A stretch of DNA of 64,000 bases from an uncultured Alistipes sp. Lineage in GTDB: Bacteria > Bacteroidota > Bacteroidia > Bacteroidales > Rikenellaceae. Shown here piece after piece: positions 26,275 to 35,915 of this stretch; positions within the stretch are counted from its first letter, which is position 1; each line of letters begins with the position of its first letter. The notes under the pieces were generated by a model that worked only from the letters and a program-made list of their open reading frames with translations, made no database searches and was not told the origin of the DNA. Position numbers and translations under genes: made by a program. The stretch is from contig CAJTYA010000001.1 of assembly GCA_910583985.1 (NCBI GenBank), forward strand, positions 1-64,000. The letters are read 5' to 3'.

Positions 26275-27153
26275 ATGATGAATCTGAAAAAAAACCTCGC
26301 CTATCTGGTCCGCCACCTGCGGGAGAAACACCGGCTCAGCGTGCGCAACCGGCACACCGACTCGGAGGTGTGGTACATGTACATCAGTCCGTTGAATCTG
26401 TTGGCAGGCCTGTTGGCTTTCGTGCTGATTCTGTTCATCATCGTCACGACGACGGTCGCCTATACGCCGATACTGGACCTCGTGCCGGGCTATCCGGGCA
26501 GCCGGTCGCGCACGATGCTCGTCGAGAACGTCATGCGGCTCGACTCCTTGGAGATGGAACTTCGCAACATGCAGGTATACAGCGAGAATATCGCCCTGAT
26601 CATGGCCGGCAAGAATCCGGTCACACGCAACGACATCCACACCCCCGACTCCGCCTCGCCGCACGGCGGGACGACGGTCGCTCCCGTGGCCGAGGACTCG
26701 CTGCTCAGGAGCCAGATGGAAACGCCCTCCGGAGCGTACAGCCTCGACGATCCGGATGCGGCGCGCAAAAGCCTGCGCAGCTCGATGGAGCTCCAGTCGC
26801 CCGTCAAGGGCGTCGTCGCCGAAGAGTTCGACCCGACGGAAAGGCGGTACGGCATCGGTCTGGCCACGACGGACAACCAACAGGTGATGGCCGTCGCGGA
26901 CGGCACCGTCATCTCGTCGGGATGGACGCCCGAAGAGGGGTTCGTCGTTTACGTCCAGCACGGCGACAACATGGTTTCGGTCTACCGCCACAACGCCCGC
27001 CTGCTGAAAAAAGCGGGTGAACGCGTCTCCCGCGGCGAAATCATCGGTTACACGGGAGACGGACGGACTGCCGAGGGGTCCAAAAAACTCTTCGAGTTCG
27101 AACTCTGGCACAACGGATCGCCGGTCGATCCCCGAAGATACATCGTTTTCTAA
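26275..27153 (+). CDS. M23/LytM-family protein with degenerate zinc site
   Basis: Bitopic protein of 292 residues: cytoplasmic basic tail, membrane helix at about 41-62, a linker with a short coiled stretch, and a C-terminal LytM domain (about 172-292). Fold markers are present ('VADGTVISSGWTPEEGFVVY', 'RLLKKAGERVSRGEIIGYTG', 'FELWHNGSPVDP'). The zinc ligands are mostly gone: the H-x-G-x-D motif reads R191-Y-G-I-G195, and the H-x-H motif reads L272-F-E274. It is probably a non-catalytic scaffold or activator, like EnvC or NlpD, not a peptidase. It is 70 bases upstream of dxr. A TACCTTTG -7 box lies at 26245-26252. Confidence 0.8.
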   Translation: MMNLKKNLAYLVRHLREKHRLSVRNRHTDSEVWYMYISPLNLLAGLLAFVLILFIIVTTTVAYTPILDLVPGYPGSRSRTMLVENVMRLDSLEMELRNMQVYSENIALIMAGKNPVTRNDIHTPDSASPHGGTTVAPVAEDSLLRSQMETPSGAYSLDDPDAARKSLRSSMELQSPVKGVVAEEFDPTERRYGIGLATTDNQQVMAVADGTVISSGWTPEEGFVVYVQHGDNMVSVYRHNARLLKKAGERVSRGEIIGYTGDGRTAEGSKKLFEFELWHNGSPVDPRRYIVF

Positions 27154-27223
27154 CCGGCCGGGCAGCACCGGCCACAAAAAGACAAAGCACCGGAGGGCGC
27201 GATGCAGCCCCCGCCGCAGGTTT

Positions 27224-28381
27224 ATGACACGACAGAGACAACGTTTAGCCGTACTCGGATCGACGGGTTCGATCGGAACACAGACGCTCGACATCGTCCG
27301 GCAATACCCCGATCTTTTCGAAATCACCACACTCACGGCCCGCCGGAACTGGGAAGCGCTGGCCCGACAGGCCGCCGAGTTTCTGCCCGACAGCGTAGTC
27401 ATCGCCGACAAAGCCCATTACCCGGCCCTCGCCGAAGCGCTCAAGGAACTGCCCGTCAAGGTGTACGCGGGAAGCGACGCCGTCGAACAGGTCGTCGCCT
27501 CGGAAAGCGTCGACACGGTCGTCATGGCACTGGTCGGTTACAGCGGCCTCTTCCCGACGGCCAATGCGCTGCACCACGGCAAAAAGGTCGCCCTCGCCAA
27601 CAAGGAGTGTCTCGTCGTGGCCGGCGAAATCGTCACGGAGCTGTCCCGAAAGCACAATGCGCCGATCCTGCCGGTCGACTCGGAACACTCGGCCATTTTC
27701 CAGTGTCTGGCCGGAGAGAGCTCGCCCGTGGACAAAGTCATTTTGACGGCCTCCGGCGGCCCGTTCCTGCACCGGCCAGCCGAAACGCTGCACGAAGCGA
27801 CCGTACAGGAAGCGCTCGCCCACCCCAACTGGCACATGGGTGCGAAAGTCACTATCGACTCGGCCTCGTTGATGAACAAGGGATTCGAGGTGATCGAGGC
27901 CCGCTGGCTGTTCGGCCTCGGCCCGGAGCAGATCGACGTCGTGATCCATCCCGGATCGGTCGTCCATTCGATGGTGCAGTTCGCCGACGGAGCTATCAAG
28001 GCCCAGATCGGAACGCCGGACATGCACCTGCCCATCCAGTACGCGCTGACCTTCCCGCAGCGGCTGCCGCTCGCGGGTCCGCGCATCGACTTCTGCCGAT
28101 TGGGCTCGCTCCGATTCTTCGAACCCGACACGGAGCGTTTCCCGAATCTCGAACTGGCCTACGAATGCCTGCGGAGGGGAGGCAACAGCGGAGCCGTGCT
28201 CAATGCGGCCAACGAGGTCGCCGTGGCCGCTTTCCTCGAAGGCCGCATCGCCTTCACCGACATCGCCCGCATCAACGCCCGGACGCTGGAAAAAACGACG
28301 ATTTCGCGCTGCGCCACACTGGAAGAATACGAACATACGGACCGGGAAGCCCGCCGCACGGCCCTCTCCCAGATCCGATAA
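27224..28381 (+). CDS. dxr: 1-deoxy-D-xylulose-5-phosphate reductoisomerase
   Basis: DXR of 385 residues, second step of the MEP isoprenoid pathway (NADPH-dependent). Motifs: 'LAVLGSTGSIGTQTLDIV' (NADPH fold), 'LANKECLVVAGEIV', 'PVDSEHSAIFQCL', the flexible-loop 'WHMGAKVTIDSASLMNKGFE', 'VIHPGSVVHSMVQF' and 'NAANEVAVAAFL'. The ATG at 27224 starts at the homology; the open frame upstream continues the M23 gene region in another frame. Followed after 24 bases by rseP. Confidence 0.97.
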   Translation: MTRQRQRLAVLGSTGSIGTQTLDIVRQYPDLFEITTLTARRNWEALARQAAEFLPDSVVIADKAHYPALAEALKELPVKVYAGSDAVEQVVASESVDTVVMALVGYSGLFPTANALHHGKKVALANKECLVVAGEIVTELSRKHNAPILPVDSEHSAIFQCLAGESSPVDKVILTASGGPFLHRPAETLHEATVQEALAHPNWHMGAKVTIDSASLMNKGFEVIEARWLFGLGPEQIDVVIHPGSVVHSMVQFADGAIKAQIGTPDMHLPIQYALTFPQRLPLAGPRIDFCRLGSLRFFEPDTERFPNLELAYECLRRGGNSGAVLNAANEVAVAAFLEGRIAFTDIARINARTLEKTTISRCATLEEYEHTDREARRTALSQIR

Positions 28382-28405
28382 TCCGAAAAACACAAACACC
28401 GCGAT

Positions 28406-29737
28406 ATGGAAATCCTCATCAAGATTCTGCAATTCATACTGAGCTTCTCGCTGCTGGTCATCATCCACGAGCTGGGACATTTCACCTTCGCCAAAATCTT
28501 CAAAACCCGCGTCGAGAAATTCTACCTGTTTTTCAACCCGTGGTTCTCGCTCCTCAAATTCAAAAAGGGCGAGACCGAATACGGCGTAGGCTGGATTCCG
28601 TTCGGGGGCTATGTGAAAATATCGGGCATGATCGACGAGTCGATGGACACCGAACAGATGAAACAGCCCGCGCAGCCCTACGAGTTCCGGGCCAAGCCCG
28701 CGTGGCAGCGGCTTTTGATCATGGTGGGCGGCGTGTTGATGAACGTCCTGCTGGCCGTAGCGATCTACATCGGCATCAGCTTCGCGTGGGGCGAGACCTA
28801 TCTGGCCAACCGGGACGTCGAACACGGCTACACGTTCAACGAACTGGGCCGGGAAATCGGCTTCGAAAACGGCGACAAAATCGTCGACATCGCCGGCAAG
28901 CCGCTCGAAAACGCGACGATGCTGTTGCCTTCCATCGTATTCGACCAAGCCTCCTACGTGACCGTCGAGCGCGACGGCGCCCGCCGCAGGATCGACATTC
29001 CGGAAGAGGCGATGGCCCGGCTGATCGAATCGCCCGATTTCGCTGCTCCTCGGCTCCCGTTCGTCGTAGGAGAAGTGGTTTCCGGCACCGAAGCCGCCAA
29101 GGCGGGCATCCGGCCCGGCGACACGTTCGTCTCGATCGACGGAGAGCCCGTCCGCTACTACGACCAGTACCGCGAGGTTTTCGAAGCCCGCAAAGGCGAT
29201 ACCGTCCGCCTGAGCCTGATGAGGGATTCGGCCGGCATCACGCGACTGATAACGCTCCCGGTAAAAGTATCGTCCGAAGGAACCGTAGGCACCTATCTCG
29301 CCCGGCTGGACAAGATTTTGAAACTCAGTTCGCACGATTACACGTTCTGGCAGGCCATACCGGCAGGCATCAAACGCACCGGCAGCGAAATCGGAAGCTA
29401 TTTCAAACAGATCAAATTGATCTTTACGCCCAAGACCGAAGCCTACAAATCGGTCGGAGGCATACTGGCCATCGGAAACATTTTCCCCGACTACTGGAGC
29501 TGGGAGGAGTTCTGGCGCATCACGGCCTTCCTGTCGATCATGCTGGCCGTCGTCAACATCCTGCCCATCCCGGCGCTCGACGGCGGACACGTGCTGTTCC
29601 TGCTCGTCGAGGTCATCACGCGCCGCAAGCCGAGCGACAAGTTCCTCGAACGGGCCCAGATCGCCGGACTGTTTATCCTGCTGGCCCTGCTCGTCTTCGC
29701 CAACGGCAACGACATCTACCGGTTCTTCATCAAATAG
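28406..29737 (+). CDS. rseP: site-2 intramembrane metalloprotease RseP
   Basis: S2P-type zinc protease of 443 residues. The active site 'VIIHELGHFTF' (H21-E-x-x-H25) sits in the first membrane helix; 'NILPIPALDGGHVLF' in a late helix supplies the third ligand Asp. A PDZ domain lies between about 205 and 295 ('VVSGTEAAKAGIRPGDTFVS'). It cuts membrane anti-sigma factors in regulated proteolysis, and the anti-sigma at 14.1-15.0 kb is a candidate client, though not a proven one. Co-transcribed with dxr. Confidence 0.95.
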   Translation: MEILIKILQFILSFSLLVIIHELGHFTFAKIFKTRVEKFYLFFNPWFSLLKFKKGETEYGVGWIPFGGYVKISGMIDESMDTEQMKQPAQPYEFRAKPAWQRLLIMVGGVLMNVLLAVAIYIGISFAWGETYLANRDVEHGYTFNELGREIGFENGDKIVDIAGKPLENATMLLPSIVFDQASYVTVERDGARRRIDIPEEAMARLIESPDFAAPRLPFVVGEVVSGTEAAKAGIRPGDTFVSIDGEPVRYYDQYREVFEARKGDTVRLSLMRDSAGITRLITLPVKVSSEGTVGTYLARLDKILKLSSHDYTFWQAIPAGIKRTGSEIGSYFKQIKLIFTPKTEAYKSVGGILAIGNIFPDYWSWEEFWRITAFLSIMLAVVNILPIPALDGGHVLFLLVEVITRRKPSDKFLERAQIAGLFILLALLVFANGNDIYRFFIK

Positions 29738-29985
29738 AAGCCGGCGGCCGGGCCTTTTTCCGATCTGCGGCGGACCGAACGCCCCGGCGCTTCGACAAGA
29801 AGCCCGACGAAAATCCGCCCCGACGACGGAAGGTGCTCTCCGGACAAGGGAAAGCGACCGCAGACCGGACCGCCGGACAGCGTCTTTCCGATGCAGGGCT
29901 CCGGCCCCGACACGACAATCGACGGTGCACCCGAAAAGCTCCGGACGGGCGACGATACCGTCACTTTTTCATATTCTCCGACAAT

Positions 29986-31353
29986 ATGGCGAAACTGAAA
30001 AAATCGTTTTTCTGCCGCAACTGCGGTTACGAATCGGCCAAATGGGTGGGCAAATGCCCCTCCTGCGGCGAGTGGAACACGTTCGTGGAAGAGGTCGTCC
30101 AAAAAGAGTCGCCCCGCAGCGTCTCGTTCGCGCCGGACGGAGAGAGAAACCGTCCGCTGCCGGTCCGCGAAATCGAACGCCAGAATTTCTCGCGGACGGA
30201 CCTCGGCAACGGCGAAGTGAACCGGGTGCTGGGCGGCGGCCTCGTGCGCGGGTCGATGATCCTGCTGGGCGGAGAACCCGGCATCGGCAAATCGACGCTG
30301 AGCCTGCAAATCGCCCTCGGCACATCGGGCATGAAAACGCTCTACGTCTCCGGAGAGGAATCGCCCCATCAGATCAAGATGCGGGCCGAGCGCATCGGCA
30401 TCGGCAACGACGACTGCCTCATATACAGCGAAACCGACCTCGAAAACATCCTCGCCCAAGCGGCGCGGCACACGCCCGATCTGGTCGTCATCGACTCCAT
30501 CCAGACGATCCACACGGCGACGATCGACTCCTCGCCCGGCAGCGTCTCCCAGATCCGCGAATGCGCGGCCCTGTTGCAGAAATACGCCAAGCAGACCGAC
30601 ACGTCGGTCGTCGTCATCGGCCACATCACCAAGGACGGCATCATCGCCGGCCCGAAGATACTGGAACATATCGTAGACGTCGTGTTGCAGTTCGAAGGCG
30701 ACAACAACAACATCTACCGCATCCTGCGCAGCATCAAGAACCGTTTCGGCGCGACGTTCGAAATCGGCGTGTTCGAAATGCGGGGCGAAGGGCTCGTCGA
30801 AGTGGACAACCCCTCCGAAATCCTGCTCTCGCACTACGACGAACCGCTGAGCGGCATCGCCGTGGGCGCGGCACTGGACGGCGCACGCTCCTACCTCATC
30901 GAGACGCAGGCGCTCGTCGGCACGGCGGCCTACGGCACACCCCAGCGCTCGGCCACCGGATTCGACTCCCGCCGCCTGAACATGCTGCTGGCCGTGCTCG
31001 AAAAGAGGGTCGGACTGAAAATGTACCAGAAAGACGTCTTTCTGAACTTCGCCGGAGGGTTCAAGGTCAGCGACACGGGGCTCGACATGAGCGTCGTGGC
31101 GGCCATTCTCTCCTCCTACTTCGACCGTCCCATCGGGGCCGACACCTGTTTCGCCGGTGAAATCGGACTGTCGGGCGAAATACGCCCCGCTCCGCGCAGC
31201 GAACAACGCATCGGCGAAGCCGCCCGACTGGGATTCAAGCGCATCGTCGTATCGGGCTACCTGCGCAAAAACCTGCCCTCCCCTCCCGGCGGCATCGGCA
31301 TCGTGTACGTCAACAAGATCGAAGACCTCGCCCGCGCCGTCTTCGGAAACTGA
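29986..31353 (+). CDS. radA: DNA repair protein RadA
   Basis: RadA of 455 residues, a branch-migration ATPase acting in recombination. Zinc finger at the N-terminus (C10, C13, C24, C27 in 'CRNCGYESAKWVGKCPSCG'), Walker A 'GGEPGIGKST', Walker B 'LVVIDSIQTIH', the RadA signature 'KNRFG' and a Lon-protease-like C-terminal domain ('AGEIGLSGEIRPAPRSEQRI'). ATG 29986 is the true start; it lies 248 bases after rseP, with no clear promoter box, so it may be separate. Confidence 0.97.
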   Translation: MAKLKKSFFCRNCGYESAKWVGKCPSCGEWNTFVEEVVQKESPRSVSFAPDGERNRPLPVREIERQNFSRTDLGNGEVNRVLGGGLVRGSMILLGGEPGIGKSTLSLQIALGTSGMKTLYVSGEESPHQIKMRAERIGIGNDDCLIYSETDLENILAQAARHTPDLVVIDSIQTIHTATIDSSPGSVSQIRECAALLQKYAKQTDTSVVVIGHITKDGIIAGPKILEHIVDVVLQFEGDNNNIYRILRSIKNRFGATFEIGVFEMRGEGLVEVDNPSEILLSHYDEPLSGIAVGAALDGARSYLIETQALVGTAAYGTPQRSATGFDSRRLNMLLAVLEKRVGLKMYQKDVFLNFAGGFKVSDTGLDMSVVAAILSSYFDRPIGADTCFAGEIGLSGEIRPAPRSEQRIGEAARLGFKRIVVSGYLRKNLPSPPGGIGIVYVNKIEDLARAVFGN

Positions 31354-32163
31354 CGACCGGAATCGCCGCCTTTCACCCGCCGTCTCCCCGCCGTCCGCCG
31401 CGGACGAATGCCATCATACATTCCGCAATCGCGGATCGAAAAGGCGGACCTTCGGCAAACGAACGTCCGGAGCCGGCTCCCTGCGACGCAAGCGGGCTCG
31501 CACGCACGCTCTCGATTTCGGAGTGCTTCGAACCGGCCCGAAACGAAGCGAAACGATACGGAAACGATGCGCATAAAGCACTCCCTGTCCGCTCTCCCTG
31601 CATAGGTCCGCCAACCCTTCGAATCGCTGCACCGCGCCAACCGGTTCCTACCCATCGCCTGCTGCGACCTGCCGGCCCATATTGGCAATACAGCTACATC
31701 GAACCCCGAAAATTCCGCCGCAGGATCGGAACAAAACCCTGCGGTGCACAGGATTTCCGTAGACCCGAATCGCTGCCGCACAGCGGACAATTCCGTCGAA
31801 CACAACGGAAACTATGTTCCGCAACAATTCGGCCCCACGCGTTTCCGAATCCGCTTCCGACACGACAATTCTCTCCCGTCCGCAAAACTTTCGAAAAAAC
31901 TTCCGCCGACGGCCGGTTTCCCCGCTCCCGTCGCCTCCGTGCGCCGCGGTTTCTCCATTCGTACACACATCCGGAAACGGAAAAATACCCCGATGCGGAC
32001 CGCTTCGCGCCGGCATACCGCACTCATCGATCGCCCTACCGCCGAAACAGGCAGGACACGAACGAATTCCGCCGAACCCGTAAGGGGTTCGACGGAACGT
32101 TATCGTATCGGCAGTGTCAGGATGCGGAAGCGGAAAAGCCTCCCACAGCCCCGAAGCAGCAGA
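31354..32163. other. 810-bp gene-free region between converging radA and asd
   Basis: Strongly C-rich on the plus strand (sampled 60-base rows have about twice as many C as G). Open frames exist on both strands but are Arg/Pro/Ser-rich, lack family motifs and overlap one another. A hairpin near 32067-32097 may end asd. I see no tRNA, repeat or conserved RNA motif. Confidence 0.45.
32067..32097 (-). terminator. possible terminator after asd
   Basis: TTCCGCCGAACCC (32067-32079) pairs with GGGTTCGACGGAA (32085-32097) with one C-A mismatch and a 5-base loop, 66 bases past the asd stop. The downstream minus-strand sequence is only weakly T-rich. Confidence 0.5.
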
Positions 32164-33174
32164 CTATCCCAAATGCCCCGTCGCGACGAGGTACTCGGCG
32201 ATCTGCACGGCGTTCAGCGCCGCGCCCTTGCGGATCTGGTCGCTGACGCACCAGAACGTCAGCCCGTTGGGATCGGAAATATCTTCGCGGATGCGTCCCA
32301 CGTAGACTGCATCGACTCCGGCCAGCGGCAACGGCATCGGATAGGTCTTTTCGCCCGGTTCGTCCATCAGCACGACGCCTTGGGCCGCAGCGAATGCCCG
32401 GCGCGCCTCGTCGGCGGAAACGGGACGTTCCGTTTCGAGCCATACCGACTCGGAATGGGCCCGCATGACCGGCACCCGCACGCACGTGGCGCTCACCCGA
32501 ATGTCCGAGTGCATGATCTTGCGCGTCTCGTTGAACATCTTCATCTCCTCCTTCGTATAGCCGTTGTCGGTGAAAACGTCCACCTGAGGAATCACGTTAT
32601 AGGCCAACTGGTAGGCGAACTTCTCGACCGTGGGCCGCTCGCCCCGGACCAACTGGGCGTGCTGCTCTTCGAGCTCGGCCATCGCTGCAGCACCTGCTCC
32701 GCTGGCCGACTGGTAGGTCGACACGTGCACGCGGCGGATATGCGACAGATTTTCGATCGCCTTGAGCGCCACGACCATCTGGATCGTCGTGCAGTTCGGA
32801 TTGGCGATGATCCGTCTCGGAGGAGCCACCGCGTCTTCGGGGTTGACTTCGGGCACGACCAACGGTACGTCTTCGTCCATGCGGAACGCGCTCGAATTGT
32901 CGATCATCAACGCCCCGTGACGGGTAATCGTCTCGGCGAACTCCTTCGACGTTCCGGCCCCGGCCGACGCGAAGGCGACATCCACCCCCTCGAAATCGTC
33001 GTTATGGGCCAGCAAACGGACCGTCACCTCTTGTCCTCGGAAGACGTACTTGCGTCCCGCGCTGCGTTCGGAACCGAACAACAGCAATTCATCGACGGGA
33101 AAATCCCGCTGTTCCAACACCCGCAGAAATTCCTGTCCCACGGCACCGCTCGCCCCGACAATCGCAACTTTCAT
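32164..33174 (-). CDS. asd: aspartate-semialdehyde dehydrogenase
   Basis: ASADH of 336 residues making aspartate semialdehyde for lysine/DAP, threonine and methionine. Rossmann start 'VAIVGASGAVGQEFLRVL', catalytic Cys128 in 'NPNCTTIQM', 'STYQSASGAGAAAM', and the substrate segment 'RVPVMRAHSESVWLET'. It belongs with the aspartokinase and dapD genes elsewhere in the window. Promoter: TAAGTTTG at 33278-33271 on the minus strand with GTTG 20 bases upstream. Confidence 0.96.
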   Translation of the reverse strand: MKVAIVGASGAVGQEFLRVLEQRDFPVDELLLFGSERSAGRKYVFRGQEVTVRLLAHNDDFEGVDVAFASAGAGTSKEFAETITRHGALMIDNSSAFRMDEDVPLVVPEVNPEDAVAPPRRIIANPNCTTIQMVVALKAIENLSHIRRVHVSTYQSASGAGAAAMAELEEQHAQLVRGERPTVEKFAYQLAYNVIPQVDVFTDNGYTKEEMKMFNETRKIMHSDIRVSATCVRVPVMRAHSESVWLETERPVSADEARRAFAAAQGVVLMDEPGEKTYPMPLPLAGVDAVYVGRIREDISDPNGLTFWCVSDQIRKGAALNAVQIAEYLVATGHLG

Positions 33175-33270
33175 TTCATTCGTTTTTTATCCGGCGCTCC
33201 GCTCCGGGCCTTCTCGCGGAGACCGACGGCGGCGTCATGCCGTTGTTACATTCGTGTTAATATCCGGGCG

Positions 33271-33302
33271 CAAACTTAGCGCTTACGAATACAAAAAACA
33301 AC
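33271..33302 (-). promoter_or_regulatory. probable asd promoter
   Basis: Minus strand: GTTG (33302-33299), 20 bases, TAAGTTTG (33278-33271). The -7 box is exact; the -33 has one mismatch. The leader to the ATG at 33174 would be about 90 bases. Confidence 0.5.
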
Positions 33303-33366
33303 TATTTGTTGAATTTTTATCTTTTATGTTTATTTAAAAACATTTTAACACGTCCGGCGTCGGACA

Positions 33367-35733
33367 TCAGTCGAAAAATTCGTCCTCGTATCCGGCCAAG
33401 ACGGCATCGCGCACATCGCTCTCGTCGCATTCGTAGGAGACGGCGCCGACCGGCACGGGGAACTGGTCCTTCTGGGTGATGCCCAATTTGGAATCGGCAT
33501 ATACCTTTTTCATGAACAGGGCGAAAATGGGAAGGGCGATTTTCGAACCTTCGCCGCCGGAAGAAAGATGGATGCTGCGGTCCTCGCCGCCGACCCAGCC
33601 GCCGGCCACTAACTTAGGCGTCACACCGATGAACCACGCGTCGGAGTTCTTCTGCGACGTACCCGTCTTGCCCCCTATGTCGGCCGTCAGGCCCATGGCC
33701 CGGATGCGGCCCGCGGTCCCCGCATTGACGACGTTTTTGAGCATGCTGAGCATCGTGTAGGCCGTCTGCTCGGAAATGGCCACTTGGGCGGGCGCCGTGA
33801 AGTTGGCCAGCACGTTGCCGTGGCGGTCCTCGATGCGCGTGACGAAAATCGGATCGACATGCAGCCCCCGGTTGGCGAACGTCCCGTAGGCTCCGACCAG
33901 TTCGAAAAGCGAGAAGTCGGACGTGCCGAGACACAGCGCATAGACCGGATCGATGTAGCTTTCGATGCCGAACTTATGGATGAAATCGGAAACGGCCTGC
34001 GGCTGAAGGGCCTGCTTCATGATCCACGCCGAATAGTTGTTCCGACTGTTGGCCAACCCCCACTTCAACGGCTTGAGCGCACCGTCGTACACCACTTTCG
34101 AGGCTTCGCGCGGCGACCACGGCTCGTTGTCGGTCTCGATGGTGACGGGCAGGTTCGGCACCGGCGTGCAGGGTGTCAGTCCCAACTGTTCGATGGCGAA
34201 CGTATAGATGAACGGTTTGATCGTCGAGCCGACCTGCCGCTTGCCCTGCCCGGCCATGTCGTACTTGAAATAGCGGTACGAGGTGCCGCCCACATACGCC
34301 TTGACATATCCGTTCGACGGGTCGAGCGCCATGAATCCCGCCCGCAGGAAACGTTTGTAATACATCAGCGAGTCGTAGGGCGTCATCGTCGTATCGCGGT
34401 CGCCCTTATAACCGAACACGCGCATCTTGACCGGTTTGCGGAAAGCCTCTTCGATCTCTTCGGCCGTCGCGCCCTCGCGTTTGAGGGCACGGTAGCGGTC
34501 CGAATTGCGCATGGCCCGCTTCATGATGGCGTCGCGCTCTTCGGCGCTGATGTCGGCGAATACGCTCTTGCGCCATCCGATGGTCCGGTCCATCTGGGGC
34601 TGAACGTTCTGCCCCATCTGTTCCCAGACGGCCTCCTCGGCGTATTTCTGCATCGTGGCGTTGATCGTCGTATAAATCTTGAGCCCGTCGCGATACAGGT
34701 CGTAGGGCTGTCCGTTGGCCTTCTTGTTCTTCGAACACCAGCCGTAAAGCGGATTTTCGTCCCACTGTCCGACGGCCTTCTTGTACTCCCACTCGCCGGC
34801 GACGCCCGCCGGGAAACTTTCGCGCACAGGACGGCCCGACGTCATCACCTGCCGCAGCATTTCGCGGAAATAGGTTCCGGTGCCTTCGTTGTGCGAAATG
34901 GGACGGTAGTCCAGCACGAGCGGCAGCGCGCGGATCGAATCGCGCTGCCGGCGGTCGATATACCCCTTGTCCTTCATCCGGCCGATCACCGTGTTGCGCC
35001 GCGCGAGCGCGCGTTCGGGATTGCTGCGGGGACTGTACCGGGTCGGCGCATTGACCACGCCGACGAGCATGGCGGCCTCCTCGATATTGAGTTCCGAGGG
35101 GAGCTTGTTGAAAAAGGTACGGGCGGCCGACTTGATGCCGAAGGCATTGCTGCCGTAAGGAACCGTATTGAGGTACATCGTGATGATCTCCTCCTTGGTG
35201 TAGTTGTATTCGAGCATGACGGCCGTGATCCACTCCTTGAGCTTGGCGATCACGAGCCGCGAATTTTTCGATATGGGATTGCGGTACACGGTCGTATCCC
35301 TCGGATAGAGGTTCTTGGCCAACTGCTGGGTGATCGTACTGCCTCCCCCCTGACTCCGGTTGCCCATGGCGAGCGTCTTGACGGCCACGCGGGCCAGCGA
35401 CACGAAGTCGATGCCCGAATGGGAGTAGAACCGCATATCTTCGGTAGCCACGAGCGCCGCCACGAGCGCCGGCGACAGTTCGCCGTATTCGACATAGGAG
35501 CGGTTCTGAATGTAGAAGCTGCCGATCATCTCCCCGTCTTCGGAGTAGATTTCGGTCGCCAGATTGTTTTTCGGATTTTCGAGTTCCTCGAATGTCGGCA
35601 GCTTCCCGAAGGCGCCCATGCGCGTAAGCAGCAACAGCACGACAATCAACGCGACGGGAGCGCAGAGCACGATCCAGAACCATTTCACGGCCGCAGGGGT
35701 CCGCAACCGTTCGATCATCTTCTTTTTGGCCAT
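33367..35733 (-). CDS. class A penicillin-binding protein (PBP1A type)
   Basis: Bifunctional peptidoglycan synthase of 788 residues. One N-terminal membrane anchor (about residues 16-37). Glycosyltransferase domain GT51 with 'VATEDMRFYSHSGID' (catalytic Glu), 'GGSTITQQLAKNLY' and 'EIITMYLNTVPYGSNAFGI'. Transpeptidase domain with 'GSTIKPF' (S-x-x-K), 'SRNN' (S-x-N) and 'GGKTGTSQ' (KTG). It polymerises and cross-links murein in the periplasm. I use ATG 35733; the TTG three codons earlier has no support. A TACCTTTG -7 box at 35763-35756 lies 23 bases upstream. Confidence 0.96.
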   Translation of the reverse strand: MAKKKMIERLRTPAAVKWFWIVLCAPVALIVVLLLLTRMGAFGKLPTFEELENPKNNLATEIYSEDGEMIGSFYIQNRSYVEYGELSPALVAALVATEDMRFYSHSGIDFVSLARVAVKTLAMGNRSQGGGSTITQQLAKNLYPRDTTVYRNPISKNSRLVIAKLKEWITAVMLEYNYTKEEIITMYLNTVPYGSNAFGIKSAARTFFNKLPSELNIEEAAMLVGVVNAPTRYSPRSNPERALARRNTVIGRMKDKGYIDRRQRDSIRALPLVLDYRPISHNEGTGTYFREMLRQVMTSGRPVRESFPAGVAGEWEYKKAVGQWDENPLYGWCSKNKKANGQPYDLYRDGLKIYTTINATMQKYAEEAVWEQMGQNVQPQMDRTIGWRKSVFADISAEERDAIMKRAMRNSDRYRALKREGATAEEIEEAFRKPVKMRVFGYKGDRDTTMTPYDSLMYYKRFLRAGFMALDPSNGYVKAYVGGTSYRYFKYDMAGQGKRQVGSTIKPFIYTFAIEQLGLTPCTPVPNLPVTIETDNEPWSPREASKVVYDGALKPLKWGLANSRNNYSAWIMKQALQPQAVSDFIHKFGIESYIDPVYALCLGTSDFSLFELVGAYGTFANRGLHVDPIFVTRIEDRHGNVLANFTAPAQVAISEQTAYTMLSMLKNVVNAGTAGRIRAMGLTADIGGKTGTSQKNSDAWFIGVTPKLVAGGWVGGEDRSIHLSSGGEGSKIALPIFALFMKKVYADSKLGITQKDQFPVPVGAVSYECDESDVRDAVLAGYEDEFFD

Positions 35734-35915
35734 AGGTGACAATAGGACTTTTGAGCAAAGGTACGATTTAATTTTCTATATTGATCGCCGGGAAGCGGCC
35801 GAGCCGTCGCGAAACGGGCTGCGGCCGGCGGCCGGCGTTTTTTTCGGTCGGATATATTTCCGTATTTCCATCGAAACAACGCTCGGACAGGCCTCCGTAT
35901 TTTACCGCCGGCCGA

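Noticed and set aside
27245..29590. 781-residue minus-strand frame opposite dxr and rseP
   Set aside because: Shadow; both plus-strand genes have complete families with active-site motifs.
27202..29985. Plus-strand frame that reads through dxr and rseP into radA, suggesting a 1383-residue fusion
   Set aside because: Only the last 455 residues are RadA; the rest is a +1 shadow of dxr and rseP, rich in Arg/Pro/His. The RadA start at 29986 is clear.
31744..32163. Plus-strand frame running from the radA-asd gap into the asd region
   Set aside because: It continues antisense to asd and has low-complexity composition.
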